From QQVM01 sp035341855 (GTDB taxonomy: Bacteria > Bacteroidota > Bacteroidia > AKYH767-A > 2013-40CM-41-45), in assembly GCA_035341855.1 (NCBI GenBank), contig DAOQWA010000002.1, forward strand, positions 1 through 64,000: a stretch of DNA of 64,000 nt. The letters run 5' to 3'. Below are positions 1-8,481 of this stretch, one piece after another. Under the pieces are notes generated by a model, which did not search any database, was not told the origin of the DNA, and saw only the letters and a program-made list of their open reading frames with translations. Within the stretch, counting starts at the first letter, position 1. The number at the start of each line of letters is the position of its first letter. A program made the position numbers and the translations under genes.

Positions 1-1365
1 GTGTTCTTTAGCAGATAACTGGTTGACAATTTCACCATCGTCATTTCTGTCGATAATGACATGCTTAGGTGCAGGAATTAGACAATGCTGAATCCCACCG
101 TAGCCACCGAGACTTTCCTGATAGGCACCTGTATGAAAGAAGCCTATATATAAAGGCTCTTTTGCGTCCTCAAGTTTTGGCAAATACACCTGGTTCACAT
201 GTGATTCCGTGTTGTAGTAATCGTCACTGTCACAAGTCATACCACCAATGTTCACCCTGACCTGATCTTGCTCCCAATTATTTATCGCCAGCAGAATAAA
301 TTTTTGTTTTATACCCCAGGTATCGGGTAGCGTTGTGATAAAAGAACTATCAATCATAAACCATAACTCATTGTCATTCTGCTGTTTTTGACCTATGACA
401 GAATATAAAGTTGCTCCACTTTCAGCCACTGTAAAGCTGCCGAATTCAGTGAATATATTGGGCTCCTGAACTCCTTGAGCCCTGCAGGCAGATTGAATTT
501 GCTTGACGATCTGCTCAGCCATATATTCATAATCATATTCAAAGCCCAGTGTTTTACGAATTGGCCAGCCCCCGCCAATATCCAATGAATCGAGGGTAGG
601 GCAGATTTTTTTCAATTCGCAGTAAACATTGACACATTTATTCAATTCACTCCAATAATATGCAGTGTCTTTGATACCGGTATTAATGAAAAAATGCAGC
701 ATTTTGAGTTGAAAACGCTTATTTTTCTTCAAATTCTTGATGTAATAATCTTTGATCTCATCATACCGAATCCCTAACCGTGAAGTATAAAATTCGAAAT
801 TGGGCTCTTCTTCGGCAGCTATCCTGATCCCGACTTTCATCTTTTTCTTGCCTTTGATCTTTTTCTCGTATTGAGGCAATTCGCTCATATTATCGAGGAT
901 AGGAATCACATTTCCATAGCCTGAATTCACCAGATCGGCTATATAATCAATGTATTGCGGTCTTTTGTATCCATTACATATGATATAGATATCTTTGTCA
1001 ATCTTCTTGTCGGCATACAAGGCCTTGATCAATGGAATGTCGAAGGCAGAGGAGGTTTCGATGTGCACATCGTGTTTCACAACTTCGTTTAAAACGAACG
1101 AAAAGTGTGAACTCTTCGTACAATAGCAATATGTGTAAGAGCCTTTGTAGTCGGCTTTTGCTATTGCAACATTGAAAATTCGCTTGGCTTTCTTAATTTG
1201 CGATGCAATTTTAGGCAGATAAGAAATTTTTAATGGTGTTCCGTATTGTTTGATGATCTCCATCAAATCAATTCCGTTAAAGTGAAGTTGATTGTCTATT
1301 ACTTCAAATCCTTCCTGTGGGAAATAAAATGTTTGTTCGATCAGATCGCGATAGGTGTTCTTCAT
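1..1365 (-). CDS. speA: Arginine decarboxylase, biosynthetic, PLP-dependent (3' end cut by window edge)
   Basis: Open frame read from the window edge: 455 codons from an ATG at 1365 to base 1 with no stop, so the C-terminus lies outside. The product begins MKNTYRDLIEQTFYFPQEGF and resembles the fold-III (alanine racemase-like barrel) arginine decarboxylases that make agmatine from arginine for polyamine synthesis. Visible landmarks are the stretch YCYCTKSSH near residue 85, where the family carries its PLP lysine, the glycine-rich SLDIGGGWP segment for phosphate binding, and GFFHTGAYQESLGGYGG near the C-terminus. The length suits the shorter Bacteroidota version, so only a few residues are probably missing. 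It is divergent from an arginase-family gene 140 bp away. The family call is firm; the exact substrate is inferred from similarity. Confidence 0.85.
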   Translation of the reverse strand, partial: MKNTYRDLIEQTFYFPQEGFEVIDNQLHFNGIDLMEIIKQYGTPLKISYLPKIASQIKKAKRIFNVAIAKADYKGSYTYCYCTKSSHFSFVLNEVVKHDVHIETSSAFDIPLIKALYADKKIDKDIYIICNGYKRPQYIDYIADLVNSGYGNVIPILDNMSELPQYEKKIKGKKKMKVGIRIAAEEEPNFEFYTSRLGIRYDEIKDYYIKNLKKNKRFQLKMLHFFINTGIKDTAYYWSELNKCVNVYCELKKICPTLDSLDIGGGWPIRKTLGFEYDYEYMAEQIVKQIQSACRAQGVQEPNIFTEFGSFTVAESGATLYSVIGQKQQNDNELWFMIDSSFITTLPDTWGIKQKFILLAINNWEQDQVRVNIGGMTCDSDDYYNTESHVNQVYLPKLEDAKEPLYIGFFHTGAYQESLGGYGGIQHCLIPAPKHVIIDRNDDGEIVNQLSAKEH

Positions 1366-1505
1366 TTCATTCTGGATTTAATTGATCAACCTCCCACATG
1401 ATGAAATCCAAGTCACCCGGATTGGTTAAAGTTTGCTAATGTAACTAAGTTGGATTTATTATCATAATTGCTATTTTAAATAAAAGGTCATACAACAGTA
1501 TTATA

Positions 1506-2450
1506 ATGAAGAAAATAAGGATCATAGAAGTGAAGTCGGAAATCGGAGCGGGAACCAGGGGTGCGAGCATGGGCCCTGATGCCATAAAAGTTGCTGCGCT
1601 TGATTATGGAAGCAACTTGTTCAATAAGCTAAACAAGGTAGAAGTACAGTGCGAGAACCAACTTCTTTTCGAATCTCCGGGCAGTCCATATGCTAAAAGG
1701 ATCAAAGGCATGTTGACAGTACTTGACAGAACGGCGACACAGGTTAGAAATACACTTAAAAATAATGAGTTCCCGATTATTCTGGCAGGTGACCATTCTA
1801 CTGCTGCCGGAACAATTTCCGGTATCAAAATGGCATATCCTAAGCAGCGCATCGGAGTGATCTGGATTGATGCTCATGCTGACCTTCATTCACCCTGGAC
1901 TTCACCTTCCGGTAACATGCACGGCATGCCGCTTGCAGCTGTTCTTGCTGAAGACAATGCAGTCAATAAGATGAATAAGCCGGATAAAGAAACATTGGAA
2001 GTGTGGAACAAGATCAAAAAGATAGGGGGCATTTCTCCCAAAATTGATTGGACTGACCTCGTATTTATCGCCTTGAGAGATGTAGAACCGGAGGAAAGTT
2101 ATCTTCTAAAAAAACATAAAGTAAAGATTTTTAGTACCAATGATGTGAAGAGAAATGGCGTAGAAAAGATCGCTCGTGATACTCTTGCACATCTGAGTCG
2201 TTGCCAGTTGATCTACATTTCATTTGATGTTGACTCCATGGATTCTTCTATTTCCAAAGGCACAGGAACCCCCGTCAGAAATGGAATCACCGAAAAAGAA
2301 GCAGGAAGTTTGCTGGTACGGCTTGTTCAGAATGAAAAAGTTTGTTGTTTTGAAATTGCCGAAGTGAACCCTACAATGGACAAAGAGAATTTGATGGCCG
2401 AGAATACATTTGAGATCCTTCAACGTGTAGCCAACCAGTTATCCAACTGA
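1506..2450 (+). CDS. Arginase / ureohydrolase family enzyme
   Basis: Cytosolic Mn-dependent hydrolase of the ureohydrolase superfamily, 314 aa, a normal length. All six metal ligands are visible: H97 in AGDHS, D122/H124/D126 in DAHADLH and D241/D243 in SFDVDSMD. The loop SPSGNMHGMP (residues 133-142) is the arginase-type substrate loop that contacts the amino-acid end of arginine and is not typical of agmatinases. This favours arginase (arginine to ornithine plus urea), although the divergent partner is an arginine decarboxylase, whose product agmatine would suit an agmatinase. ATG start. argS follows after a short gap and may be co-transcribed. The family is certain; arginase over agmatinase is an inference from the loop. 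Confidence 0.85.
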   Translation: MKKIRIIEVKSEIGAGTRGASMGPDAIKVAALDYGSNLFNKLNKVEVQCENQLLFESPGSPYAKRIKGMLTVLDRTATQVRNTLKNNEFPIILAGDHSTAAGTISGIKMAYPKQRIGVIWIDAHADLHSPWTSPSGNMHGMPLAAVLAEDNAVNKMNKPDKETLEVWNKIKKIGGISPKIDWTDLVFIALRDVEPEESYLLKKHKVKIFSTNDVKRNGVEKIARDTLAHLSRCQLIYISFDVDSMDSSISKGTGTPVRNGITEKEAGSLLVRLVQNEKVCCFEIAEVNPTMDKENLMAENTFEILQRVANQLSN

Positions 2451-2473
2451 AATCAGGAATAAATTAATTGAAT

Positions 2474-4279
2474 ATGAGATTTGAAAATGAAATCCAAAAC
2501 CTGGTTTCGGATGCTATAAAGTCATTATATGACATTCATACACCTGCGGGTGATATTCTTCTTCAAGAAACAAAAAAGGAATTTGTCGGCGATATAACTC
2601 TGGTTGTTTTTCCTTTTACAAAACAAAGTCGCAAAAGCCCGGAGGTTACTGCCGATGAGATTGGTGCATATATCCTGAATAAAAGTTTAGTGATAACATC
2701 ATTTAATGTTGTCAAAGGATTCCTGAACCTTGTACTGGCTGAAAATTTATGGCTGGATTTTTTCTCAAGGGTAAGCACAGACACTCAGCTACTCTTTGAT
2801 CCTTCAAAAGCCTTTGGCAAATCGATGCCACACAGGTCACTAATGGTTGAATATTCCTCCCCAAACACCAATAAGCCATTACATCTTGGACACGTCAGAA
2901 ATAACCTATTGGGTTTTTCAGTTTCACAGATATTAAAAGCTGCAGGTCATGAAGTAAAGATGGTCAATCTGGTAAATGACCGGGGTGTCCACATTTGTAA
3001 GTCTATGCATGCATGGCAGAAATTCGGAGATGGTGAAACTCCGGCGTCAGCTAACATGAAAGGTGATCATCTCGTGGGAAAATACTATGTGTTATTTGAT
3101 AAAAAATACAAAGCGCAGGTCGCTTCACTTGTAGAAAGAGGACTTAGTCAGGAGGAGGCTGAAAAGCAGGCTCCCTTACAGTTCGAAGTCCAGGAAATGC
3201 TGAGAAAATGGGAGGCCGGTGACAAGGAAACAATAAGCTTATGGAGAGAAATGAACTCCTGGGTTTACAAGGGTTTTGAAGACACTTACAAGGCACTTGG
3301 CGTGAAGTTTGACAAGATATATTACGAATCTGAAACATACCTTTTAGGAAAGAAGATCGTTGAAGATGGTTTAAAAAGTTCTGCATTCTACAAAAAAGAT
3401 GATGGATCAATTTGGATAGATCTCACAGAAGCAGGCCTTGATCATAAAGTCGTTTTACGGGCAGATGGGACTTCTGTTTACATCACTCAAGACATGGGGA
3501 CAGCTCAATTGCGCTTCGATGAATTCCCCGGGCTTGAACAGCTTATCTATGTCGTGGGAAACGAACAGGATTATCACTTCAAAGTTTTAAAAGAGATATT
3601 TAAAAAACTTGGACGAAGCTGGGCTGAGGGATTGTATCATTTATCTTATGGAATGGTTGATCTGCCCTCCGGAAAAATGAAGTCCAGAGAAGGTACAGTA
3701 GTCGATGCTGATGAACTTATTGCTGAGATTGTTGAAACGGCAGAGATGACCACCAAAGCATTGGGTAAACTGGATGATTATGACAATGAATATGCAAGAA
3801 GTTTATATCATGATCTCGGGATGGGTGCTTTAAAATATTTTATCCTTAAAGTGGATCCGAAAAAGAGAATGTTATTCAACCCGGTTGAAAGTATAGATCT
3901 TAATGGAAACACAGGACCATTTATCCAATATACACATGCAAGGATTTGCTCGGTTCTTGGAAAAGGAAAAAAAGTATTCGGTTCCGATCTTAGTAATTCA
4001 GGAAAAGAATTGAGTCCTGAAGAAAAATCTCTTATCAAACTAATTTACGCATATCCGGATGTTCTTCAATCTGCAGCAGGGAGCCTGAGTCCGGCAATAA
4101 TTGCAAATTATGCTTATGATCTGGCCAAATCATTCAACCATTTTTATCATGACCACGTGATCGTTGATGAGAATGAAAAGGAAACATCTTCGTTCAGATT
4201 GCGTTTAAGTAGCTTAACCGCATCTGTAATCAAGGAAGCAACCCGTCTGCTTGGGATCAATGTTCCTGAACGAATGTAA
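2474..4279 (+). CDS. argS: Arginyl-tRNA synthetase
   Basis: Class I aminoacyl-tRNA synthetase charging tRNA-Arg in the cytosol, about 601 aa. The N-terminal additional domain is followed by the HIGH-type motif HLGH (residues about 137-140, in the context SSPNTNKPLHLGH), the catalytic Rossmann fold, the KMSKS equivalent KMKSR (about 401-405) and a C-terminal DALR anticodon-binding helix bundle ending in LLGINVPERM. The frame is open two codons further to a TTG at 2468, but the ATG at 2474 is the better start. It sits 23 bp after the arginase-like gene, putting two arginine-using genes together. A hydrolase gene starts 4 bp after its stop, suggesting an operon. Confidence 0.96.
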   Translation: MRFENEIQNLVSDAIKSLYDIHTPAGDILLQETKKEFVGDITLVVFPFTKQSRKSPEVTADEIGAYILNKSLVITSFNVVKGFLNLVLAENLWLDFFSRVSTDTQLLFDPSKAFGKSMPHRSLMVEYSSPNTNKPLHLGHVRNNLLGFSVSQILKAAGHEVKMVNLVNDRGVHICKSMHAWQKFGDGETPASANMKGDHLVGKYYVLFDKKYKAQVASLVERGLSQEEAEKQAPLQFEVQEMLRKWEAGDKETISLWREMNSWVYKGFEDTYKALGVKFDKIYYESETYLLGKKIVEDGLKSSAFYKKDDGSIWIDLTEAGLDHKVVLRADGTSVYITQDMGTAQLRFDEFPGLEQLIYVVGNEQDYHFKVLKEIFKKLGRSWAEGLYHLSYGMVDLPSGKMKSREGTVVDADELIAEIVETAEMTTKALGKLDDYDNEYARSLYHDLGMGALKYFILKVDPKKRMLFNPVESIDLNGNTGPFIQYTHARICSVLGKGKKVFGSDLSNSGKELSPEEKSLIKLIYAYPDVLQSAAGSLSPAIIANYAYDLAKSFNHFYHDHVIVDENEKETSSFRLRLSSLTASVIKEATRLLGINVPERM

Positions 4280-4283
4280 ATGA

Positions 4284-4967
4284 ATGAAAAGATTCCCTGA
4301 CCTTTTACTTTTAACCATTGCTATCGGAACGATCTTCTGTTGCTCCTTCTCAGCAACAGGCTTGCTAAGCAACTCCTGGAGAAATGAAAAAAGAAATGGA
4401 GGAGTCGTAACGCCTTCAACTGCACACCTCAGATCAGGAGATATCATCTTCAGAGATGGTAAAAGTTATATCAGCAAGGCTTTAAAACAATTCAATCGCA
4501 CGGACCCGAGGTTTTCACATGCCGGAATTATTCACATGGAAGGAAATAATGCGTTCGTTTATCATTGCATAGGAGGAGAAGAAAATATTACGAATAAAAT
4601 GAGGAAAGAAACTCTTTCTTCTTTTTGCTCTCCTTCTGAAATCAATTCTTATGCTATCTACAGACCTGCTTTGAGTAAATCCCAAATAGTTCTCCTTGAT
4701 TCAATTGCAGGGTCATACTACAGTGCAGGACTTGAATTTGATACACATTTTAACATCAACGACCAAGGCAAGATGTATTGTACAGAACTCATTTACAATA
4801 TCTTTGATCAACTATTGGGCTCAGATAATTTTATAACTTTGACAGAAATAGCAGGAAAAAAATATGTTTCTTGTGATAATATATTTCTCCAGCCTCAGAT
4901 GAAGGAACTTTACAAGTATTCATATAACAGCAAAAACAAAAAAATAAATGAAAATCCGGGCCTTTAA
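4284..4967 (+). CDS. YiiX-like permuted papain-fold (NlpC/P60 superfamily) hydrolase
   Basis: Protein of 227 aa with a hydrophobic N-terminal segment (residues 6-27) that looks like a signal peptide or anchor, so it probably acts in the periplasm or at a membrane. The rest matches the circularly permuted papain-like YiiX/YebB-type family: SGDIIFRDG near residue 51, the catalytic-type His in FSHAGI (H79) and the catalytic-type Cys in MYCTELIY (C166). In the permuted fold His precedes Cys, as here. Family members are predicted amidases, thioesterases or peptidases; the substrate here is unknown. It starts 4 bp after argS and overlaps the following lipoprotein gene by 20 bp, which suggests translational coupling. 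Confidence 0.75.
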   Translation: MKRFPDLLLLTIAIGTIFCCSFSATGLLSNSWRNEKRNGGVVTPSTAHLRSGDIIFRDGKSYISKALKQFNRTDPRFSHAGIIHMEGNNAFVYHCIGGEENITNKMRKETLSSFCSPSEINSYAIYRPALSKSQIVLLDSIAGSYYSAGLEFDTHFNINDQGKMYCTELIYNIFDQLLGSDNFITLTEIAGKKYVSCDNIFLQPQMKELYKYSYNSKNKKINENPGL

Positions 4968-5382
4968 ATTTCTGTTTCTGTCTACACTTTTATTTTTATT
5001 CTCTTGCTCAGGGGGTGATTCACCTAAGGCCGTCGCAGAAAAGTATTTAAAGGCTATCGGTTCATATGATTTCGATGCTGCCAAGAAGTATGGAACTGAA
5101 GATACAGGAAAACTTCTTGAAATGATGAGCGGTTTTGCAAAAATGGTTCCTGATTCAACGAAAGACGATATTCGTTTCACAATTCTCGAAGAAAGAATTG
5201 AAGGTGAAAAAGCAGTTGTTGTATATAAAGAAGAGGGAGAAGAAGCTGAAGTCAGCCTGAATTTGCTAAAGGTAGAAGGCAAGTGGAAGGTAAATATGAC
5301 TAAGGAGTCAATTAATGAAGCAGAAAGTGGTAACACGATGGATGTAGGAGCTACGCAAACAGATACTTCGGGATCGAAGTAG
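4948..5382 (+). CDS. Small lipoprotein with DUF4878-like (NTF2-type) domain
   Basis: A 144 aa protein with a clear lipoprotein signal: basic start, hydrophobic run and lipobox LFSC (Cys 20), so it is probably anchored in the inner or outer membrane. The mature part (SPKAVAEKYLKAIGSYDFDAAKKY, shown here only as a family cue through its PKAVAEKYLKAI start) resembles DUF4878 proteins, a cystatin/NTF2-like fold that ends in a KVEGKWKVNM strand, as seen here. No enzymatic motif is visible and the role is unknown. The tail is rich in Gly, Asn and Thr. The start overlaps the upstream hydrolase gene by 20 bp. It is convergent with the next gene, 13 bp between stops. Confidence 0.7.
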   Translation: MKIRAFKFLFLSTLLFLFSCSGGDSPKAVAEKYLKAIGSYDFDAAKKYGTEDTGKLLEMMSGFAKMVPDSTKDDIRFTILEERIEGEKAVVVYKEEGEEAEVSLNLLKVEGKWKVNMTKESINEAESGNTMDVGATQTDTSGSK

Positions 5383-5395
5383 TTTCTGGAACCCT

Positions 5396-6007
5396 CTAAC
5401 GAATTGTGATGTGTAATTTTTTTTGACCCTCCAAATAACAGTCTAAGATATCCCCCTCTTTGATTTGTCCCACACCGCTTGGTGTACCGGTATAAATAAG
5501 ATCTCCTTTTTTTAGTGTGATATATTGTGAGACATAGGCAATGATTTTCTCTATGGAAAAAATCATCAATGTACTTGACCCCTCCTGTACTATTTTGTCG
5601 TTAACGGTCAGGTGAAATCTAATGTCGCCTGGATCCGACAATTCAGATAAAGGTATAAACTCACCAACAGGTGAAGAGTTATCAAAGGCTTTAGCGGGCT
5701 CCCAGGGCAAACCTTTTTCTTTCTGCTTCTGCTGCACGTCGCGAGCCGTAAAATCCAAACCAACACTAATCTGATCAACATAACGCATAGCAAACTCTTC
5801 TGCAATATGTTTGCCTTCTTTACACACTTTATAAACCAGTTCTACTTCATGATGAATATCTTTAGAAAAAGCGGGAATATAAAATGCTCGTCCTTTAGGA
5901 ATTAAAGCAGTATCCGGTTTTAAAAAGAATACCGGTTCTGAAGGCACGTCATTTTTTAGCTCCCTCGCATGCTCCACATAATTTCTGCCAATGCAAATAA
6001 TTTTCAT
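5396..6007 (-). CDS. Fumarylacetoacetate hydrolase (FAH) family protein, FAHD1-like
   Basis: A 203 aa single-domain FAH-fold enzyme. Seen in the sequence: GRNY at residues 7-10, the metal-binding acidic set E54 and E56 in HHEVELV with D85 in GLDFTARD, and the loop TGTPSGVG near the C-terminus. This is the compact FAHD1/YcgM type, whose members act as acylpyruvate hydrolases, oxaloacetate decarboxylases or isomerases in aromatic catabolism. The sequence does not decide between these. It is the last gene of a minus-strand run with the exonuclease (13 bp upstream) and the PorE-like protein. Confidence 0.85.
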   Translation of the reverse strand: MKIICIGRNYVEHARELKNDVPSEPVFFLKPDTALIPKGRAFYIPAFSKDIHHEVELVYKVCKEGKHIAEEFAMRYVDQISVGLDFTARDVQQKQKEKGLPWEPAKAFDNSSPVGEFIPLSELSDPGDIRFHLTVNDKIVQEGSSTLMIFSIEKIIAYVSQYITLKKGDLIYTGTPSGVGQIKEGDILDCYLEGQKKLHITIR

Positions 6008-6020
6008 AAACGGGATTCGG

Positions 6021-6788
6021 CTATTGATTAAAATCCTTCAATCTTATCCGGGTGATCACATTTTTTGTGTTGGTAGCAAAATCTCCCTTCATCATCCAAT
6101 CATAGTAGGATGACTCGATCTTAAACACATCCCTGACAGGCTTGCCTTTGTATTTTCCGAAATTAAAAACCTCTTCACCCTTATCATTGAGTACAATACG
6201 ACCTGCTAAATCTACATTCTTATTTACTGTGCTGAACTTCGACAAAAAATCTACATCATTTTCCAGCACCTCATACTTTTCCAATTGTGAAAGTAAAACT
6301 TCATAGGTTGCATTTGTATCAGCAGCTGCACTATGTGCATTTTCCAAAGTTTTATCGTAATAAAACTTATAAGCTGCGGATAAAGTTCTTTGTTCCAGCT
6401 TGTGAAATATATTCTGAACGTCGATCAATTTTATTGTTGAAATATCAAAATTTATTTCAGCTCTTGTGAACTCCTCAATCAGCAACGGAATGTCAAACTT
6501 ATTTGAATTATATCCTGCAAGGTCAGATGAAGATATAAAGGTTTGAATGTCTTTAGAAACCGTTTTGAACGTTGGAGCATCCCTGACGTCTTCATCATAG
6601 ATTCCGTGAATCAATGATGACTCTAATGGAATCGGAATGGTAGGATTTATTTTCATACAAATCTCTTCCTTCTTACCATCCGGGTGCACTTTAAGTAGTG
6701 CGATCTCTACGATCCTATCTTGACCGATATTCACGCCGGTTGTTTCAAGATCCAAAAATACGATAGGACGTTTAAGCTTAAGTAGCAT
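6021..6788 (-). CDS. DEDDh 3'-5' exonuclease (DnaQ-like) with C-terminal DUF3820-like tail
   Basis: A 255 aa protein with a DnaQ-type exonuclease core. ExoI motif FLDLETTG supplies D13 and E15, ExoII appears as GYNSNKFDIPLL (D99), and ExoIII as AHSAAADTNAT (H152 and D157), giving the DEDDh set. The C-terminal 60 residues (from about 195) contain FGKYKGKPV and a YYDWMM segment, a small extra domain of DUF3820 type that often follows such exonucleases. The likely role is 3'-5' degradation or proofreading of DNA or RNA; it is not clearly the Pol III epsilon subunit. Gaps of 5 bp upstream and 13 bp downstream suggest an operon. Confidence 0.88.
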   Translation of the reverse strand: MLLKLKRPIVFLDLETTGVNIGQDRIVEIALLKVHPDGKKEEICMKINPTIPIPLESSLIHGIYDEDVRDAPTFKTVSKDIQTFISSSDLAGYNSNKFDIPLLIEEFTRAEINFDISTIKLIDVQNIFHKLEQRTLSAAYKFYYDKTLENAHSAAADTNATYEVLLSQLEKYEVLENDVDFLSKFSTVNKNVDLAGRIVLNDKGEEVFNFGKYKGKPVRDVFKIESSYYDWMMKGDFATNTKNVITRIRLKDFNQ

Positions 6789-6793
6789 ATAAA

Positions 6794-8404
6794 TTATTTA
6801 GATGGCTTTACAATGATCTCAGTGTGCAATTCAGCAGGAGGGTAAATATCCTCTACGATAATATCCTTGCTTGTTGTGACAAAGTTCGTTCCCTCAGCAG
6901 TAACTTTATACTTGCCCGGGACAGCATTTAAAACAAAGCTGTTTCCGGCAGCTGCAGGGACATAGGTTAGAAGACTCAGAGTTTCGACATTCTCAAGTGT
7001 CACTTTAGATAGTTTGATGCGGGTACCGGTTTCAGATACTACTTCACCTGTAATTAATGTTTTAAAAGGGTGGTCACTTGTATCATTGAATTCTACTTTC
7101 CATATGTCGAGGTTTCCAAATCCGTCTTTGCGGCTTGCTGCAATGAATGCAAATCTTCCATCACCTGTAAACGATATACAATGATTGTCATCAGCAGTAT
7201 TAATGGGAAAACCCACGTTTACAGCTTCCTGCCATTTTCCAGTTTCCGGATCTCGAAGTGATTTGAATATATCAAAATCACCCATGCTGTTATGTCCTTT
7301 TGAAGCAAAATATAATGTGTTTCCGTCCATGCTTATCCATGGAAAATCATCATCTTCTTTTGTATTTATCTCCGGGCCTAGATTCTCAATGGATCCCCAG
7401 TTTCCGTTTGGATCCTTTTTTGCCATCCAAATATCACTGCCTCCAATACCATCCTTTCTGAGTCCTGAAAAATATAAAGTTGACCTGTCAAGTGTGATAG
7501 TGGCAGAACCTTCAAACATCTTAGTATTGATCCCTTCACCAAACATGGAAGGTTTTAACCAGGATTTCCCCTTAGTCGTTGTATAACCTATGTCAGCAAA
7601 AAAATCAAAATTGTCAAAGTAAATGAATGCTTCATCGCCTGCAGCATTTAGTCCGACCAGCTCTTCATCCCATTCGCCATTGACAAGTCCACCGAAGCTT
7701 TTCGCTTTAGACCAAATAGTATCCCGCCATACTGATCCATAAATATCAGCCGTATAAATTCCAAGTTCATCAATGAATCCACCGATATTTCCTTTTCTCC
7801 TTGTTGTAAAGGCTAAATACTTCCCATCTGCGGAGATATAAGGATTGTAATCGTCATAAGTGCTATTTATGATCTTTCCCGGGTTTATAAAAGTAATGTT
7901 CAAAGGAGACTGACAAATTTCCTTGCCATGCCTCGACATTTCAATGAGTCGATCTGCAGAAGGCATGTCCTTAATTGGTTTGCCACCGGTTTGTGTTTTG
8001 TAATTATCAAATGCGCTAATGGCCTGATCCCACTCATTATTATACATATGAGCCAGGCCAAGATAATATTCAATATCTTTTTTGACATCTTTTGAATTGG
8101 CATGCTTTTGGAGATAAAACAATGCTGAAGCCTTATCAAAGTTGGTTTGCAGGAGACATATTCCCAGCCGATAATTAAATTCTGAATTCTCGGGGTCGGT
8201 CTTGATCAACTCCTGATAACCGGCAAGTGCACCTTTAAAGTCAGATGTTGCGAAAAGGGTGGAGGCGTCTTTTTTTACAGCTTTCGCTTCATCGCTGCTC
8301 AATACTCTTTCCGGCTTTGCTCTTTGTCCTGCAGAATCCCCTACACAAAGGATACATGAGAAGAAAATTAAGAAGAAATGATAAATATTTATTTTAAATT
8401 TCAT
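6794..8404 (-). CDS. PorE-like TPR / PD40 beta-propeller protein without OmpA domain
   Basis: Exported protein of 536 aa with an N-terminal signal peptide (residues 1-26). TPR-like helices run from about 44 to 160 (for example YQELIKTDPENSEFNYRLGI), then WD40/PD40 propeller strands from about 175 to 430 with repeats such as YISADGKYLAFTTR, WISMDGNTLYFAS and FTGDGRFAFIAAS. A carboxypeptidase-regulatory-like beta domain fills about 450-536. This order matches PorE-type periplasmic proteins of the type IX secretion system, but the C-terminal OmpA peptidoglycan-binding domain is absent: the protein ends right after the beta domain. Function is therefore inferred only as envelope-associated. Confidence 0.72.
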   Translation of the reverse strand: MKFKINIYHFFLIFFSCILCVGDSAGQRAKPERVLSSDEAKAVKKDASTLFATSDFKGALAGYQELIKTDPENSEFNYRLGICLLQTNFDKASALFYLQKHANSKDVKKDIEYYLGLAHMYNNEWDQAISAFDNYKTQTGGKPIKDMPSADRLIEMSRHGKEICQSPLNITFINPGKIINSTYDDYNPYISADGKYLAFTTRRKGNIGGFIDELGIYTADIYGSVWRDTIWSKAKSFGGLVNGEWDEELVGLNAAGDEAFIYFDNFDFFADIGYTTTKGKSWLKPSMFGEGINTKMFEGSATITLDRSTLYFSGLRKDGIGGSDIWMAKKDPNGNWGSIENLGPEINTKEDDDFPWISMDGNTLYFASKGHNSMGDFDIFKSLRDPETGKWQEAVNVGFPINTADDNHCISFTGDGRFAFIAASRKDGFGNLDIWKVEFNDTSDHPFKTLITGEVVSETGTRIKLSKVTLENVETLSLLTYVPAAAGNSFVLNAVPGKYKVTAEGTNFVTTSKDIIVEDIYPPAELHTEIIVKPSK

Positions 8405-8481
8405 AAGAGTCAGGAATACAATTCATTCGAACCGGAATGACGTGTAGTGTAATTTCTTTGACCTAAGATTGAACAAAGCAA

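Noticed and set aside
4920..5336. 138-codon frame on the minus strand opposite the DUF4878-like lipoprotein
   Set aside because: It is the mirror of a real gene, with Ser/Phe/Leu-rich composition typical of antisense shadow frames and no recognisable domain.
7185..7586. 133-codon plus-strand frame inside the PorE-like gene
   Set aside because: Antisense to the propeller repeats, with Pro/Ser-rich composition caused by the repeats.
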